This document shows positions 1-8,021 of a stretch of DNA of 64,000 bases, one piece after another (position 1 is the stretch's first letter; each line of letters starts with the position of its first letter). The notes beneath the pieces were generated by a model that was given only the letters and a program-made list of their open reading frames with translations, did not search any database and was not told where the DNA came from. Both the position numbers and the translations under genes were made by a program. The stretch lies in the NCBI GenBank assembly GCA_017457285.1, contig JAFTHT010000015.1:1-64000 (forward strand). The letters are read 5' to 3'. The stretch comes from Oscillospiraceae bacterium. GTDB taxonomy: Bacteria; Bacillota; Clostridia; Oscillospirales; Oscillospiraceae.

Positions 1-2
1 AG

Positions 3-119
3 AGTTCGTATTGATTGTCATGTGGGTCCACCTGTTCCCATCCCGAACACAGAAGTTAAGCACATGTACGCCGACAATACTTTGCGGGTGACTACACGGG
101 AAGATAGGTAATGCGAACA
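3..119 (+). rRNA. rrf: 5S ribosomal RNA
   Basis: The central segment (about 28-65) carries the conserved 5S sequence around CCATCCCGAACACAGAAGTT, followed by the loop E/helix IV region and the GGGAAGATAGGTAATGC tail. The 5' end GTTCGTA (4-10) pairs with TGCGAAC (112-118), forming helix I, so the gene looks complete; exact ends are uncertain by a few bases. A 23S gene would be expected just upstream, outside the window. An intrinsic terminator follows at once. Helix IV has a GTGA loop at 86-95 that is lost in the partial downstream copies. Confidence 0.9.
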
Positions 120-120
120 C

Positions 121-152
121 AAAAGACTCAGACGAAAGTCTGGGTCTTTTTT
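121..152 (+). terminator. Intrinsic terminator of the 5S gene
   Basis: Stem AAAGACTCAGAC / GTCTGGGTCTTT around a GAAA tetraloop followed by a T run. The same terminator is repeated three more times downstream (234-264, 345-375, 456-487). Confidence 0.85.
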
Positions 153-154
153 CA

Positions 155-487
155 TGCCTGCAACAGTCCACCGGACTGTTGCGGACGGCAGGACAATACT
201 TTGCCTACACGGGAAGATAGGTAATGCGAACACAAAGGCTCAGACGAAAGTCTGGGCCTTTTTTCATGCCTGCAACAGTCCACCGGACTGTTGCGACGGC
301 AGGACAATACTTTGCCTACACGGAAAGATAGGTAATGCGAACACAAAGGCTCAGACGAAAGTCTGGGCCTTTTTTCTGCCTGCAACAGTCCACCGGACTG
401 TTGCGGACGGCATGACAATACTTTGCCTACACGGAAAGATAGGTAATGCGAACACAAAAGGCTCAGACGAAAGTCCGGGCCTTTTTT
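155..487 (+). repeat. Tandem array of 5S 3'-half + terminator + hairpin units
   Basis: Partial 5S copies begin with GACAATACTTTGC at 192, 303 and 414, an exact 111-base period for the last three. Each runs to the 5S 3' end, then repeats the GAAA-loop terminator. Between units sits a perfect 10-bp hairpin, GCAACAGTCC-ACC-GGACTGTTGC (160-182, 272-294, 382-404), inside a weaker TGCC/GGCA outer stem. All three partial copies lack the GGGTGA of helix IV present in the real gene at 73-118 and lack the whole 5' half, so they cannot fold as 5S rRNA. I see no plausible coding function. They may be unequal-crossover debris or a terminator bank. Confidence 0.85.
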
Positions 488-562
488 CATGCCTCCAACA
501 CTTCGTGTTATACCGTAGTTTAATATGATTCGGCATATTAATATATGTAATCAGATCATTTA

Positions 563-591
563 TTGACAATTTTTGACGCTTATGATATAAT
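563..591 (+). promoter_or_regulatory. Sigma-A-type promoter of the lipoprotein gene
   Basis: TTGACA at 563-568 and TATAAT at 586-591 with a 17-base spacer; both hexamers are perfect consensus. It lies 34 bases upstream of the start codon at 625. Confidence 0.85.
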
Positions 592-624
592 ATAGCTATC
601 TAACAGAAAAGGAGTGTTATTCTT

Positions 625-1371
625 ATGTGCTACAAAAAACTATCGTGCCTGATACTTTTGCTGATTGTCGTTGTTTCTTCAATGCTGGTGGGATGTTCCA
701 ACGGCGATACGAAGGATGATAAGCTTGAGGATGTTACCGGTTCGGTTTCTTCTCCTGCTGGGGATACTGGAGCTTCTTCTACTGACCCGAGTGACCAAAA
801 GACTGACAATCCTTTGAGCATTGGGCGAATTGAGGGCGGTGTTTATTCCAATTCTTACATTGGCATCGCCTGTAATCTCGATAGCTCCTGGAGTTTTTAC
901 AGCGCTGAGGAGTTGCAGGAGCTGCCAGATAATGTGCATGATATGTTTGAAGGTTCTGATATAAGTGAAATTATTTCCAGTCATCAGCAAATCATAGATA
1001 TGCAAGCACAAAATACTGAGACTAGTGCTTCCGTGAATGTTGTTATGACGAAGCTTTCTACTGCGGAACGTGTTCATTATGAGCTTCTTTCGGAAGAAGA
1101 GATTATTGATGAGACGCTGGCACAAAAGGATTCTATGATTGATGCTTATGAACAGGCGGGTATCACCGTGGAATCCATGAGTAAAAAGACGGTGACCTTC
1201 CTGGGACAGCAGCGTACTGCAATTTATAGTGTGTGCAATATTCAGGGGATTCCTTATTATATGCTTCAGCTCCTTGATTTCCATCTTGGCAGCTATGGTG
1301 CGTCTATCACCATGGCCTGCTTTGATGAGGCGGATATTACGGATTTGCTGAATTTGTTCTATGCCGTTTGA
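625..1371 (+). CDS. Lipoprotein of unknown function
   Basis: A 248-residue protein. The first 24 residues form a lipoprotein signal peptide (hydrophobic core, lipobox LVGC with Cys24), followed by a Ser/Thr/Asp-rich linker to about residue 65 and a globular domain of about 180 residues. The mature domain has no motif that I recognise; its start (GGVYSNSYIGIACNLD) resembles uncharacterised lipoproteins common in gut Clostridia. AAGGAG lies 9 bases before the ATG. It is a single-gene unit with its own consensus promoter and terminator. It should be membrane anchored on the outer face; the function is unknown. Confidence 0.8.
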   Translation: MCYKKLSCLILLLIVVVSSMLVGCSNGDTKDDKLEDVTGSVSSPAGDTGASSTDPSDQKTDNPLSIGRIEGGVYSNSYIGIACNLDSSWSFYSAEELQELPDNVHDMFEGSDISEIISSHQQIIDMQAQNTETSASVNVVMTKLSTAERVHYELLSEEEIIDETLAQKDSMIDAYEQAGITVESMSKKTVTFLGQQRTAIYSVCNIQGIPYYMLQLLDFHLGSYGASITMACFDEADITDLLNLFYAV

Positions 1372-1383
1372 GATTGATTTTAT

Positions 1384-1420
1384 CCTCCTGTTTTCGTTTA
1401 GAGAACAGGAGGGTTTTTTA
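1384..1420 (+). terminator. Intrinsic terminator after the lipoprotein gene
   Basis: CCTCCTGTT ... AACAGGAGG stem followed by GTTTTTTA. Confidence 0.85.
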
Positions 1421-1453
1421 TTGCCCTGTAAATGAGTCAGCGATAATATTTGC

Positions 1454-1623
1454 ATATGGGGACCTCTAAAAACTCCTTTTCGGCGAAGCGGCGTATCTTT
1501 TGCCGCAACTTTTCGCCCCGAAAACACCGAAATACATCCAGTATTCCTGATGTTTTCGTGACATCAATTTGCGACAAAATATCCACCGCCCGCTCGAAAA
1601 TCAGTTTTTAGAGGTCCCCATAT
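1454..1623. mobile_element. MITE-like element with perfect 21-bp terminal inverted repeats
   Basis: ATATGGGGACCTCTAAAAAC at 1454-1473 plus T1474 is the exact reverse complement of 1603-1623. The element is about 170 bp including ATAT on both flanks, which may be a target duplication or part of the repeat. The interior (1475-1602) has no convincing ORF of its own and is too small for a transposase, so it would need a transposase supplied elsewhere. It fills most of the 320-base gap between the lipoprotein and ABC genes. Confidence 0.65.
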
Positions 1624-1692
1624 ATTTATGTAGTTCCTTGCATTGTTTTTTCAGATTTGGTATAATGTCCTTATCTTAAAGGAGATGATGGT

Positions 1693-2568
1693 GTGTTTGC
1701 GATTGAAACCAGGAAACTGTCGAAATATTATGGAAAAGCCCGGGGGATTGTGGATTTGGATCTGACGGTCGCCAAGGGGGAGTTTTTTGGGTTTATTGGG
1801 CCCAACGGTGCCGGTAAATCTACGACGATCCGTACCCTTTTAGGCCTTATAGAGCCCTCCGGCGGTGAGGCTTCCGTGCTGGGGATGGATATTGGTTCTG
1901 AACGAAAGAAAATTCTTAGTCGGATCGGGTATTTGCCCTCGGAAGCGGTGTTTCACAGCGGGATGCGGGTCAAAGATGTTTTGAAATTATCCGCCGACTT
2001 GCGGGGCTGCCACTGCGATGGGGAGGCCAAGGCCCTTTGCGCGCGTTTGGGGCTGGACATCGGGCGGAAGGTGGAGGAATTGTCCTTCGGCAACCGGAAG
2101 AAGGTTGGCATCGTCTGCGCTCTGCAGCACAGACCGGAACTGCTCATTCTCGATGAGCCCACCAGCGGTCTTGATCCGCTGATGCAGCGGGAGTTTTTTG
2201 AAATTTTGCAGGAAAGAAACCGGGATGGCACGACTATTTTTCTTTCCAGCCATATTTTGTCGGAAATCCAGCGCAATTGCCGCCGGGCGGCCATTATTCG
2301 GGAGGGCAGAATCATTGCCTGCGACAGTGTGGAGGCGCTGGCCCGGTCCAATGCCAAGCGGGTCACCCTTTCCGGCGAGGCGGAGCTGTCCGGGCTTTCC
2401 GGGGTGCGGGATTTGAAGTGCGATGGGGACAGCTTCAGCTTCCTGTACGGCGGCGACATGGATGATTTGATCCGGTGTTTGGGTCGGGGCCATGTTCGGG
2501 AGCTTTCTATTGCGGAACCGGATCTGGACGAGATATTCATGCACTACTATGAGGAGGATGGGCAATGA
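1693..2568 (+). CDS. ABC transporter ATP-binding protein
   Basis: A 291-residue ATPase subunit of an ABC-2-type exporter. Walker A GPNGAGKST (36-44), signature LSFGN (130-134, a divergent LSGGQ), Walker B LLILDEP (150-156) and the H-loop His187 in SSH are all present. The start is a GTG (1693) preceded by AAAGGAGATGATG; no in-frame ATG lies nearby. The C-terminal 80 residues form the accessory region typical of CcmA/YhcH-type ATPases. It overlaps the permease gene by 4 bases (ATGA), so the two are translationally coupled. The substrate cannot be read from sequence; drug, lipid or peptide export are all possible. Confidence 0.9.
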   Translation: MFAIETRKLSKYYGKARGIVDLDLTVAKGEFFGFIGPNGAGKSTTIRTLLGLIEPSGGEASVLGMDIGSERKKILSRIGYLPSEAVFHSGMRVKDVLKLSADLRGCHCDGEAKALCARLGLDIGRKVEELSFGNRKKVGIVCALQHRPELLILDEPTSGLDPLMQREFFEILQERNRDGTTIFLSSHILSEIQRNCRRAAIIREGRIIACDSVEALARSNAKRVTLSGEAELSGLSGVRDLKCDGDSFSFLYGGDMDDLIRCLGRGHVRELSIAEPDLDEIFMHYYEEDGQ

Positions 2569-3350
2569 CGATAGTAAAACATGAGCTGCGGCAGGGCCGG
2601 ACATCCTTCTGCGTTTGGACCGGTGCCATCGCCGTGATGATGGCGTTCTGCGTGTTCCTCTTCCCGGAAATGAAGGGGGAAATGGACAGTATCAGCGATG
2701 CTTTTTCGTCCATGGGCGCTTTTTCGTCGGCTTTTGGCATGGATCAGTTGAATTTTGGCACGCTCATTGGTTACTACGCCATTGAGTGCGGCAATGTGCT
2801 GGGGCTCGGTGGTGCGTTTTTTGCGTCCCTTTGCGCGGCCGGGGCGCTGGCGAAGGAAGAGCGGGATCGGACGGCGGAGTTTCTGCTGACCCATCCTGTG
2901 AGCAGAGCCAGGATCATTACGGAAAAGCTCGTTGCGGTGATTTTGCAGGTTATCGCCATGTCGGCGGTGGTTTATGGGGTCAGCATTGGCTCCATTGGGC
3001 TGGTGGGGGAGGATATCCCCTGGAAGGAACTGAATTTGCTGCATTTGGCCTATTTTCTGCTGCAGCTGGAGCTGGCTGGGGTCTGCTTTGGCATTTCCGC
3101 CTTCATGCGCAAGGGCAGTATCGGCGCCGGTTTGGGTGTGGCAATTATGGTTTATTTTCTGAATCTGATTTCCAACATTACGGAGTCTGCCGAATTTCTG
3201 AAGTACATAACGCCCTTTTCTTTTACCGATGGGGCGGATATTGTGACGGAAGGGAAGTTGGATGTGGGGCTGGTGCTGGTCGGAATGGGCATCGGCGCTT
3301 TGGGGATTGCTGCGGCTTATTGGCATTATGGCCGGAAGGACATTCAATGA
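2565..3350 (+). CDS. ABC-2-type transporter permease
   Basis: A 261-residue integral membrane protein with about six hydrophobic segments, including a long extracytoplasmic-side helix pair near the N terminus and a final segment ending in HYGRKDI. The LAKEERDRTAEFLLTHPVSR segment (about residues 95-114) is the cytoplasmic coupling region typical of ABC-2 permeases of the NatB/YhaP kind. It is the partner of the upstream ATPase, whose stop it overlaps. One ATPase plus one permease suggests a homodimeric exporter. Confidence 0.85.
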   Translation: MTIVKHELRQGRTSFCVWTGAIAVMMAFCVFLFPEMKGEMDSISDAFSSMGAFSSAFGMDQLNFGTLIGYYAIECGNVLGLGGAFFASLCAAGALAKEERDRTAEFLLTHPVSRARIITEKLVAVILQVIAMSAVVYGVSIGSIGLVGEDIPWKELNLLHLAYFLLQLELAGVCFGISAFMRKGSIGAGLGVAIMVYFLNLISNITESAEFLKYITPFSFTDGADIVTEGKLDVGLVLVGMGIGALGIAAAYWHYGRKDIQ

Positions 3351-3463
3351 GTTGATTATCCGCTACTGAAAACGAAAAATCGGCACGGTTTCCCCGTGTG
3401 CCGATAAGACAGTAATTTGAAGAAACTACGAAATCGGCATCTGTCGAACAGGATTGGACAACA

Positions 3464-3505
3464 AAACAGACGACATTCAACTTCGGTTGGTGTCGTCTGT
3501 TTTTG
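3464..3505 (+). terminator. Strong intrinsic terminator
   Basis: ACAGACGACA ... TGTCGTCTGT outer stem with an inner CAAC-TTCG-GTTG stem-loop, then TTTTTG. A second hairpin without a T run (ATCGGCAC...GTGCCGAT, about 3379-3405) lies upstream. The rest of 3351-3714 is AT-rich and holds no gene that I can support. Confidence 0.85.
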
Positions 3506-3714
3506 TACGTTTAAGGATTGAAAACCGCTTGTTTTCTGCCCTGTGATGCGTTGTACGAAAGCTGGTATATGTTAGTTCATCTATCCGTGTGAATTGGTGT
3601 AGAGAGCTTTTGTAACGTCTTTTTGAAAAATTAGGGAGATATATTGATTTTTCTGAGATATTGTATTATATTAGCATATAGCAAGTAGCTACTATTTGTG
3701 CGGAGGTAAATACT

Positions 3715-3966
3715 ATGGTGACTAAAGACACTACCCTTAATGAACTTTTTGAAGCTGCCCGTCTATCTGCTGATACCATTGTTCAATCGGGCGAGAATTT
3801 TATGGTGAAAGATTTGTTCCGTGGCGTTGAATGGAGCAGAATTCCGAAAGGCTTTAGAACAAAACTCGGCGGAATGTTTTTTGCTTATGTTAGTGGTGAA
3901 GCAAAGAATTCTTTTGAGCCGGTTGGGAAAACCCCTCAGAATCAGCAAATATATAAGAAGAAATAA
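3715..3966 (+). CDS. DUF1413-type small protein
   Basis: 83 residues. The core FMVKDLFRGVEWSRIPKGFR followed by LGGMFF matches the pattern of DUF1413 proteins (a short basic segment around KDLF-G-EW-RIP), found mainly in Firmicutes mobile elements; the function is not established. Start ATG has CGGAGG 9 bases upstream. It opens an AT-rich three-gene run that differs in base composition from the GC-rich flanks, consistent with horizontal transfer. Confidence 0.65.
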   Translation: MVTKDTTLNELFEAARLSADTIVQSGENFMVKDLFRGVEWSRIPKGFRTKLGGMFFAYVSGEAKNSFEPVGKTPQNQQIYKKK

Positions 3967-3979
3967 TAGGGAGTACAGT

Positions 3980-4720
3980 ATGTGCTGCAAGAAATCAAAG
4001 AAATATAAAAACAAATTATGCTTTTGGCGATTTGACAACTGCTTGTTTATAGTAACATCGGTTGTGTGTATTGTCGCTTGGTGCTGTATCTATTTTACAG
4101 AGTGGTTTGAGCTTGATGAGATTGCGGTTTCATTAGTGTCGGGTGTTTTGTCCGCTGCTTTAATTCCTTTAGGCTTGAACTATGGAAAGTATGTTAAAGA
4201 GAAGAAGCAGACAAAAAACATATGCAAATCCATTATTGACCTTGCTGCTTTTCTCGTCAACAACTTTAACTCCCACTTGATTAAGACGAATAATCCTATG
4301 CTCGAAAATGTAGATGCGCTTAGTGGTGAAAATACTAAACCTCTTGACTTTGATAAATTCAAAGCAGATTATGATTTGCTCGACTTGGTGAGCAAAAAAT
4401 TATCACAGCTAATACAAATGGAATACTTTGATGCGACCGATTCTTTTGTGTATGCTGTTGAAAGAACAACTTCCTCGATTCAAAAAGCAATGACAAACGA
4501 AAACCACAGTCAGTTATGCAAAGACTTAAGCACAGTAGTTAAAATTGTCGGAACCATAAAGCCGTTATCGCAAAGAAAGAATTACGTAGCGGTGTTTGAT
4601 GAAAAAATTGATAGATCCAATGAGGCAGTAAGAAATAATTTCTACAACTACACAGATGCCTATATAGTTGCATGTCTTGAAAAAGATCTATCAGAAAAAA
4701 CTGATAAAAACAACAAATAA
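3980..4720 (+). CDS. Two-TM protein with cytoplasmic helical domain, unknown function
   Basis: 246 residues from the ATG at 3980, which has GGGAG 7 bases upstream; the frame is open further upstream, but that part overlaps the DUF1413 gene. Two membrane segments lie at about residues 17-35 (CLFIVTSVVCIVAWCCIYF) and 42-62, then a polar, mostly helical domain of about 180 residues ends in a Lys/Asp-rich tail. I recognise no catalytic motif. It lies 13 bases after the DUF1413 gene and 17 bases before the Sel1 gene, so the three are probably one transcript. A sensor or effector role in an accessory module is only a guess. Confidence 0.6.
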   Translation: MCCKKSKKYKNKLCFWRFDNCLFIVTSVVCIVAWCCIYFTEWFELDEIAVSLVSGVLSAALIPLGLNYGKYVKEKKQTKNICKSIIDLAAFLVNNFNSHLIKTNNPMLENVDALSGENTKPLDFDKFKADYDLLDLVSKKLSQLIQMEYFDATDSFVYAVERTTSSIQKAMTNENHSQLCKDLSTVVKIVGTIKPLSQRKNYVAVFDEKIDRSNEAVRNNFYNYTDAYIVACLEKDLSEKTDKNNK

Positions 4721-4737
4721 TATGGAGGGATTACATA

Positions 4738-5859
4738 ATGGCACTTATAAAATGTCCAGAATGCGGAAAAGAAATTTCAGATAAATCATCCGCTTGTATT
4801 CATTGTGGTTATCCAATAACCGAAACGCTTGAGAAGCAAGAAGCAACTCCATCAGTCGGTCCTTCCGTTGATGGTCAAAAACAAAGTGAAGTAGAAAAAT
4901 ATGTTCTTCTCGGAGATGATTTGCGCGTAGCAGAAAAATATCCCGATGCCTTAGAACGTTATATCAAAGCGGCAAATTTGGGGAGTGCTCATGCACAATT
5001 GTGGATAGGAAATTTTTATAGCCGTGGTCTTGGTGTTGAGCAAAATCAAACAGAAGCAGCAACGTGGTATCAAAAAGCAGCAGAACAAGGTAATGCCGAT
5101 GCGATAGTAAATTTGGCTCTCTTATACAAAAACGGAACAGGCGTGGAGAGAAATATTGACAAGGCTATTGAATTGGATTTACAAGCAATACAGATGGGAA
5201 GTGCCCTTGCAGCAGGCAATTTAGGCTCACTTTATGAATTTGCTTCCGATGAACATCAGTCATATCCCCTTGCCAGAAAATATTACGAAGTAGCCATATC
5301 ATTGGGAACGACAGAATATGCCGTATATAATAATTTGGCACTTATCTATGCTGATGGAAAAGGCACTGCTGTTGATTATGCCAAGGCTGAGACATATTAT
5401 GTTAAGGCTATCGAACTTGGTAGTAAGCAGGCAAAGCAGAATTATGCCGTTTTTGCTAACAACAGAGGAGTAGCGTATGCTGATGGCAAGGGTGTTACTA
5501 AGGACTATGCTAAAGCTGAAGCCTATTATCTTAAAGCTATTAAATGCGGAAATCAACAGGCAAGGAGCAACTATGATGCCTTGAAAAAGAGCATGGCAAC
5601 TACTCAAAATACTGTCTCATCTCCTTCTTCGCAGACCTCCGGCGTTAATGGCAAAGTTATTGGAATTATTGTTGCTGTTATCCTGATTCTTGTGTGCTGG
5701 TTTATAGGAACTACCAGCGACAATAGCGACAAGACAAATACTCGAACTTGTGCATGGTGTAATGGTACAGGATATAATGGAAATGGAGCACAGTCTCCAG
5801 AAGAATACGTATTCAAGAAAACTCCTTGTACTCATTGCGGCGGTGATGGGAAGTATTGA
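4738..5859 (+). CDS. Zinc-ribbon / Sel1-repeat / DnaJ-type Cys-motif membrane protein
   Basis: 373 residues in four parts. The N terminus is a zinc ribbon (CPECGKEISDKSSACIHCG, residues 6-24). Residues about 55-285 are Sel1-like TPR repeats with the usual A-x-x-x-Y-x-x-A and G-x-G-V units. A single membrane helix follows (VIGIIVAVILILVCWFIG, near 310). The C-terminal tail has two DnaJ-like motifs, CAWCNGTGYNG and CTHCGGDG, able to bind a zinc ion. Start ATG has GGAGGG upstream. Sel1 repeats usually scaffold protein complexes. The repeats 195-230 and 245-280 are near duplicates (DYAKAE-YY-KAI). Confidence 0.75.
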   Translation: MALIKCPECGKEISDKSSACIHCGYPITETLEKQEATPSVGPSVDGQKQSEVEKYVLLGDDLRVAEKYPDALERYIKAANLGSAHAQLWIGNFYSRGLGVEQNQTEAATWYQKAAEQGNADAIVNLALLYKNGTGVERNIDKAIELDLQAIQMGSALAAGNLGSLYEFASDEHQSYPLARKYYEVAISLGTTEYAVYNNLALIYADGKGTAVDYAKAETYYVKAIELGSKQAKQNYAVFANNRGVAYADGKGVTKDYAKAEAYYLKAIKCGNQQARSNYDALKKSMATTQNTVSSPSSQTSGVNGKVIGIIVAVILILVCWFIGTTSDNSDKTNTRTCAWCNGTGYNGNGAQSPEEYVFKKTPCTHCGGDGKY

Positions 5860-5905
5860 TGATTACTCGTCAAGCACCAACGGTGCGTAGCCAATTTCTT
5901 GGAAA

Positions 5906-6124
5906 TTGTTAAAGGGTTTGGGATGTTTCCCAACAAGTACGCACGAGTGGGTACCTCGGTGCATTACGGAGCTTACGCCTTACGCTCTCAGAGAGCTTGT
6001 GAAGGCGGTTTATGTAGAAGCACCCGACAAGTCCAGCGGCAAGAGGAAACAGAAGATACATATCTCCTACGACCTCATCGGCTTTATTCCCGTGGATGTA
6101 CTGACAAAAGCAGAACAGGCATGA
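5906..6124 (+). pseudogene. C-terminal remnant of a large serine recombinase (DUF4368-type)
   Basis: The frame from about 5957 encodes ELTPYALRELVKAVYVEAP, then DKSSGKRKQKIHISYDLIGF, then IPVDVLTKAEQA. This is the C-terminal DUF4368-type end seen in large serine recombinases of Firmicutes integrative elements. The catalytic Ser domain, zinc ribbon and coiled coil are missing; the sequence between 5860 and 5957 has no matching frame. It marks the end of the AT-rich island and suggests a decayed mobile element. The match is from memory of the family, not a search. Confidence 0.6.
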
Positions 6125-6142
6125 CCGAAATCATGCCTGTTC
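6113..6142. repeat. Perfect 12-bp inverted repeat
   Basis: GAACAGGCATGA - CCGAAA - TCATGCCTGTTC overlaps the stop codon of the recombinase remnant. No T run follows on the plus strand; it may be a bidirectional terminator between the island and the convergent dehydrogenase gene. Confidence 0.6.
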
Positions 6143-6207
6143 CAAGAAAAAATGCGAATTACTGTTTTACCAGCAGGGAGCCTTGTGCCGATTTTTTTTA
6201 TTTGATT

Positions 6208-7155
6208 TTACGGGTTTACCACATGAACTGGGTGCCCGGTTTGCCAGGCCCGGATGCTTTCTACGGTGATGTCCAGAATCCGCTGGCGGGTTTGGGCTGG
6301 GGCCCAGGCCATGTGAGGCGTTATGATGCAGTTGGGGGCAGTGAGTAGGGGATTGTACCGGGAGATGGGTTCCTCGGATACCACATCCATGGCGGCGCCC
6401 CGGAGTTTGCCGCTGTGGAGAGCTGCCGCAACGGCGGATTCGTCGATAATGGGGCCCCGGGCCGTGTTCAGGAGGATGGCGCCGTCCTTCATTTTCGAAA
6501 TGGTTGTGGCGTTGATGAGATTCTGGGTTTCCGGGAACAGGGGGCAGTGGAGGGAAATGATGTCCGACTTTACAAGAAGGGTATCCAAATCCACATAGCG
6601 GTGGCCTTCCCGCCGGGTGCGGCTGTGGGCGAGGACGTTCATCCCCAGGGCTTCGGCAATGCGGCCAACGGCCTGGCCAATTTTTCCGTAGCCGATGATG
6701 CCCATGGTCATGCCGGCCAGCTCAACCTGGGGAGTGTCCCAGAAGCAGAAGTTGGGGCAGGCGGCCCATTTTCCTTCGTGAACCACACGGTCGTGGTGGC
6801 CGATTCGGTGGCACAGCTCCAGCAGCAGGGCGATGGTGAACTGGGCCACCGCAGCGGTGCTGTAGGCGGGGACGTTGCATACGGGAATGCCCCTGGCTTT
6901 GGCGTGGGCAATGTCCACCACGTTGTAGCCGGTGGACAGGCAACAAATCAGCTTCAAATTGGGGCAGGCGTCCAGGATGGTTTTGTCGATGGGGACTTTG
7001 TTCGTCGTGATGAGATCCGCATTGCCAATCCGCTGGATGGCCAAATCCCGATTGGGTGTGCGGTCGTAAACAGTCAGGTTACCAAATTGCTTCAGGCAGT
7101 CCCAGCTCAGGTCTCCGGGATTCAGGGCGGCGCCGTCCAGTACAACGATGTTCAT
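6208..7155 (-). CDS. D-2-hydroxyacid dehydrogenase (NAD-dependent)
   Basis: 315 residues. It shows the full 2-hydroxyacid dehydrogenase pattern: Rossmann motif GYGKIGQAVG, active-site Arg in NTARGPIIDE, Glu in VVSEEP, and catalytic His in ITPHMAW. The family reduces 2-keto acids or hydroxypyruvate with NAD(P)H; the glycerate dehydrogenase/hydroxypyruvate reductase branch is the closest fit in length and motif. I chose the ATG at 7155 because AGGAG lies 7 bases upstream; a TTG six bases further out is possible. It is convergent with the recombinase remnant and divergent from the pseudouridine synthase gene. Confidence 0.85.
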   Translation of the reverse strand: MNIVVLDGAALNPGDLSWDCLKQFGNLTVYDRTPNRDLAIQRIGNADLITTNKVPIDKTILDACPNLKLICCLSTGYNVVDIAHAKARGIPVCNVPAYSTAAVAQFTIALLLELCHRIGHHDRVVHEGKWAACPNFCFWDTPQVELAGMTMGIIGYGKIGQAVGRIAEALGMNVLAHSRTRREGHRYVDLDTLLVKSDIISLHCPLFPETQNLINATTISKMKDGAILLNTARGPIIDESAVAAALHSGKLRGAAMDVVSEEPISRYNPLLTAPNCIITPHMAWAPAQTRQRILDITVESIRAWQTGHPVHVVNP

Positions 7156-7219
7156 AAGCAATCTCCTTGCATTATTCGGGAAAATTTGATAGGATGTAAG
7201 AAAAAATGTGAGGTTTGAA

Positions 7220-7849
7220 ATGGATATTATTTATTCGGATGAGGATATGATTCTTTGTATCAAGCCGCCCCGGGTGCTGTCCACCGATGAGCCGGGGGGA
7301 ACGCCGGAGCTGGTCCGGGAGGCTTTGGGAGACCCGGAGGCGGATGTGCGGACGGTTCACCGGCTGGACAGGGTGGTTTCCGGGCTGATGGTGCTGGCAC
7401 GGAATGGGAAAGCCGCCTCAGAACTTTCCCGTCAAATAAGGGAAGGGGAGTTTGACAAGGAATATGTGGCGGTGGTCCATGGACGGCCGGAGCCTGCGGG
7501 GACCTATGTGGATTTGCTGCTGCGGGATAAGCGGGAGCGGAAGACCTATGTGGTGACGGAGCGGGCCAAGGGGGTGCAGGAGGCGATTTTGGATTATCAG
7601 ACGCTGGGCCATGCCGATGATTTGACGAAGGTATCCATCCAACTGCGGACCGGGCGCACCCATCAGATTCGGGCGCAGTTTTCCAGCCGTGGGTTCCCGC
7701 TGGTGGGGGACCGGAAATACAGCCTGAATGAGGATAACTGCGAGATTGCGCTGTGGTCCCATCGGCTTCAGTTCCGGCATCCGGTCAGCGGGGCGTGGAT
7801 GGAATTTTCTGTTGAACCGCCCCGGGCGTATCCCTGGGATCTGTTTTGA
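7220..7849 (+). CDS. RluA-family RNA pseudouridine synthase
   Basis: About 209 residues, shorter than RluD because no S4 domain is present. The catalytic Asp sits in HRLDRVVSGLMV, and the family motifs YVAVVHG, RTGRTHQIR and LVGDRKY follow in order. It isomerises uridine to pseudouridine in rRNA or tRNA; the target site cannot be told from sequence. A GTG four codons upstream (7208) is an alternative start, but GTGAGG makes a better ribosome binding site for the ATG at 7220. Confidence 0.85.
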   Translation: MDIIYSDEDMILCIKPPRVLSTDEPGGTPELVREALGDPEADVRTVHRLDRVVSGLMVLARNGKAASELSRQIREGEFDKEYVAVVHGRPEPAGTYVDLLLRDKRERKTYVVTERAKGVQEAILDYQTLGHADDLTKVSIQLRTGRTHQIRAQFSSRGFPLVGDRKYSLNEDNCEIALWSHRLQFRHPVSGAWMEFSVEPPRAYPWDLF

Positions 7850-8021
7850 TTTTACCACGGGCGTGGCCTTTTGTGAAGGATGGATTCGACTGACTTTTTC
7901 GACTTTTCGGTATAAAATCGACCCGGCGACCTATCCTGATCGGCGCGGCTTTCGGGCTGCGTCGATTTTTTCTTGCAAAATGCGGGAAAAAATGCTATGA
8001 TTTTCCGAGAGGTGATTCAAC

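Noticed and set aside
73..487. CRISPR-like regular repeats
   Set aside because: The period is regular, but the whole 111-base unit is repeated, with no unique spacers and no cas genes; the unit contains 5S sequence and a terminator.
679..1527. Antisense frame ending in the MITE
   Set aside because: It runs through the lipoprotein gene on the opposite strand and has no coding signals of its own.
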